NCBI GenBank assembly: GCA_018623995.1
Contig: JAAZUV010000014.1
Coordinates: 1 to 18,080, forward strand
Direction: 5' to 3'
Source: Methanobacteriota archaeon
GTDB taxonomy: Archaea; Thermoplasmatota; Poseidoniia; Poseidoniales; Poseidoniaceae
Length of the DNA: 18,080 bases
This document shows, one piece after another, positions 16,246 to 18,080 of this stretch (its first letter is position 1; each line of letters opens with the position of its first letter). The notes beneath the pieces are model-generated. The model searched no databases, was not told the origin of the DNA, and saw only the letters and a program-made list of their open reading frames with translations. A program made the translations under genes and the position numbers.

Positions 16246-18080
16246 ATGGTCCAGAAACGAGCTGTGTTTTTGCTCGTTCTTCTCTTGACTCTACCGATGA
16301 ATGCGGTGGCAGATTCATCGAACATTCAATTGACGCCTGCTGAGCGCTATGTTGCATATCCTGGACAGACTGTTCAACAACACATTGACGTCACCTATTC
16401 GGGGTCTGAGAGCACCACTCTCAAACTTGAATTGGCAACGCAATACCTAAGCAGCATCTCTGGTAACGGCCAAGAATTGGTTTTTGATAATGGGGAGACA
16501 AAGCGTTTCTTGTGGACCATAACCCTACCCCAAGCCACCCCTTATGGCATGGAGAGCCTCAACATCACGATTGTCGATCTCGGAGATCAAAGCAGCAAGG
16601 GCACCGATGTGGACTTGAAAATTACAGCACCATCAAACGTGTACTTCGGCAATACACAATCCTCCACGTTTGTTGTTGACCCTGGTGTTCGCACCAATGT
16701 CGCAACCAATGTGACAAGCAATGCAACACTTGATGACAATCTTTCGTTCACCATTCAGACTGAATCGATTTGGAACTGGGGATGGAACATGGCAGAAGTA
16801 GACGGTTCAACATCGCAATTGCTTCTTGGTCCGGACACCATGGATTTCGTTCGAATCTGGGTCGATGTTCCAGAAGTCATCGATGGAGCACCCTTGGCAA
16901 ATCAAGGACCAACATTCAGATTGATTGGCACCTCTGGGCTAGATGGCGTCAGTATTGCGTGGGACTTTACGCTTGAAGTCAGTTCATTTCGAAACGCAAC
17001 CATCGATGCGGTTCAGTCGAACGTTGTAGTCGACCCGGACGGAAATACCCGTGTCGATGTTACTGTTCGTAACACAGGGAACACACCCGATACCCTCGCT
17101 ATGACATTGGGCAATCTCGCCGTCAATGGAGTTGCATCGACTGAAGCAGATTCGGATCGAATTACCAGTGAAGGTTGGACTGTGGCTTTGTTCAATGCCT
17201 TTGAAGATGTTTTTCTGATGCCAAATGAAACACGTGTTGTTGAGATTGGTGTACAGGCACCAGCAATTACATCGGGGAAAATTTCTGTTGACCTCATCCT
17301 TCACCCAACAAACTTCCCGTTCCGAACCGTACGTGAGACAGCGATTGTCAACGTCTCATGGGACAGAGCGTTTGAACACAGTCTCGTGCCAGTCGATTGT
17401 ACCTACCTCCAACCAAATGCGACCTGCTCTGCATCTATCAGCCTTGAAAACCGAGGAAATTTCAATGATGCTGTAACCACTGAACTAACTTCCTTACCAT
17501 CGTTTGTTACGGATGTCTTCGTTGGGGATTCAACGTTCCAATTGGCTCGATATGGCCAAGGAACGTTCCAAGCAATTGAGTTCATGATCAACGAAAATGC
17601 AACAGCTTACCAGCAAGGCATTGTTGAATTCGATCTTAAATTACTCAATGGTGAAACATTCGCATCGTACACGATTGATGTTGTCGTAGGTCCGAACGTG
17701 GCATGGACATTTTTGGATGGAGTCAGCGAAGTTGACTCAAGAGACGTGGTGAGTTTTGCTGTTCAACTTCGTAACGATGGTAACCTCGAAGATGGATTGA
17801 TTGTTCAATTGCAATCCTCTCATTCAACCGACATGGGATTCGCACCGCCTGAAGGTGCCATCATTGACAGTGATTCGACACAACCAAGAACCTTCGAAAT
17901 AGGAAACCTTCCTCGAGATTCCAATTTCACGTTGCGAGGTACTGCAGCGTTACCGACCGACCAAGCATCCAACGGAACCCTTGTGCTGGACATCGTCGTT
18001 CGCTCTATTTTTGACCCAGAAACAGAATTTTCCTACACCATCGAGGAAAAATTCCTCGGAAAGCAGTGGCGAGAAGAGAC
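16246..18080 (+). CDS. Large secreted or surface protein with Ig-like repeats (5' part, runs off the window)
   Basis: From ATG 16246 the frame stays open to the window end (611 complete codons, no stop), so only the N-terminal part is seen. Residues 1-22 are a signal peptide (KR, then VFLLVLLLTLPMNAVA) with likely cleavage before DSS. The rest is beta-rich and made of Ig-like modules with a recurring N-x-G-N turn at residues 276, 402 and 510, each followed by D/N-rich residues. This is the style of NEW3/CARDB domains in archaeal surface proteins. Many N-x-S/T sequons suggest N-glycosylation outside the cell. No catalytic motif appears in the visible part. The same turn occurs four times in the subtilase at 5742-10586, so both probably face outward. 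A C-terminal anchor, if any, lies beyond the window. AGGT 5 nt upstream supports the start. Confidence 0.88.
   Translation, partial: MVQKRAVFLLVLLLTLPMNAVADSSNIQLTPAERYVAYPGQTVQQHIDVTYSGSESTTLKLELATQYLSSISGNGQELVFDNGETKRFLWTITLPQATPYGMESLNITIVDLGDQSSKGTDVDLKITAPSNVYFGNTQSSTFVVDPGVRTNVATNVTSNATLDDNLSFTIQTESIWNWGWNMAEVDGSTSQLLLGPDTMDFVRIWVDVPEVIDGAPLANQGPTFRLIGTSGLDGVSIAWDFTLEVSSFRNATIDAVQSNVVVDPDGNTRVDVTVRNTGNTPDTLAMTLGNLAVNGVASTEADSDRITSEGWTVALFNAFEDVFLMPNETRVVEIGVQAPAITSGKISVDLILHPTNFPFRTVRETAIVNVSWDRAFEHSLVPVDCTYLQPNATCSASISLENRGNFNDAVTTELTSLPSFVTDVFVGDSTFQLARYGQGTFQAIEFMINENATAYQQGIVEFDLKLLNGETFASYTIDVVVGPNVAWTFLDGVSEVDSRDVVSFAVQLRNDGNLEDGLIVQLQSSHSTDMGFAPPEGAIIDSDSTQPRTFEIGNLPRDSNFTLRGTAALPTDQASNGTLVLDIVVRSIFDPETEFSYTIEEKFLGKQWREE

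Overview
The window looks like a chromosomal fragment of an uncultured archaeon, most plausibly a marine Group II euryarchaeon (Poseidoniales) or a close relative. Three things support the domain: an archaeal-type 23S rRNA; archaeal information-processing genes (RNase P protein Rnp4, archaeal PheT, archaeal type II GAPDH); and large secreted proteins built of Ig-like modules. The 23S gene has no 16S or tRNA ahead of it, as known for Thermoplasmata. The lineage is an inference from these traits, not from a search.

Layout. Positions 1-1160 (minus) hold the 5' part of the 23S rRNA, cut by the window edge, with a leader of about 215 bp. Positions 1376-11669 form one long minus-strand run, read from right to left: GAPDH, a 1614-residue membrane-anchored subtilase, adenylate kinase, RNase P Rnp4, a YhbY-type RNA-binding protein, an ArsB/NhaD-superfamily permease and a zinc-ribbon/TPR protein. 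The 23S gene follows. Gaps in this run are -4 to 55 bp, so several genes are probably co-transcribed. A divergent promoter region (11670-11796) separates it from a tight plus-strand set: a GXGXG (glutamate synthase domain 3-like) protein, PheT and an SRAP-domain protein. The SRAP gene ends convergently, stop over stop, with a small minus-strand gene of unknown function (15767-16153). Last comes the 5' part of a large secreted plus-strand protein (16246 to the window edge). It has no stop inside the window.

Functionally the window mixes housekeeping genes (translation, tRNA and rRNA maturation, nucleotide balance, carbon metabolism) with cell-surface genes. The two surface proteins share repeated Ig-like modules marked by an N-x-G-N turn. 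The least explained items are the GXGXG protein with an apparently degenerate glutamate-synthase-like C-terminus, the proline-repeat cytosolic tail of the subtilase, and the small 128-residue protein with an aromatic-rich C-terminal module. I found no CRISPR array, insertion sequence, tRNA, integrase or phage gene.
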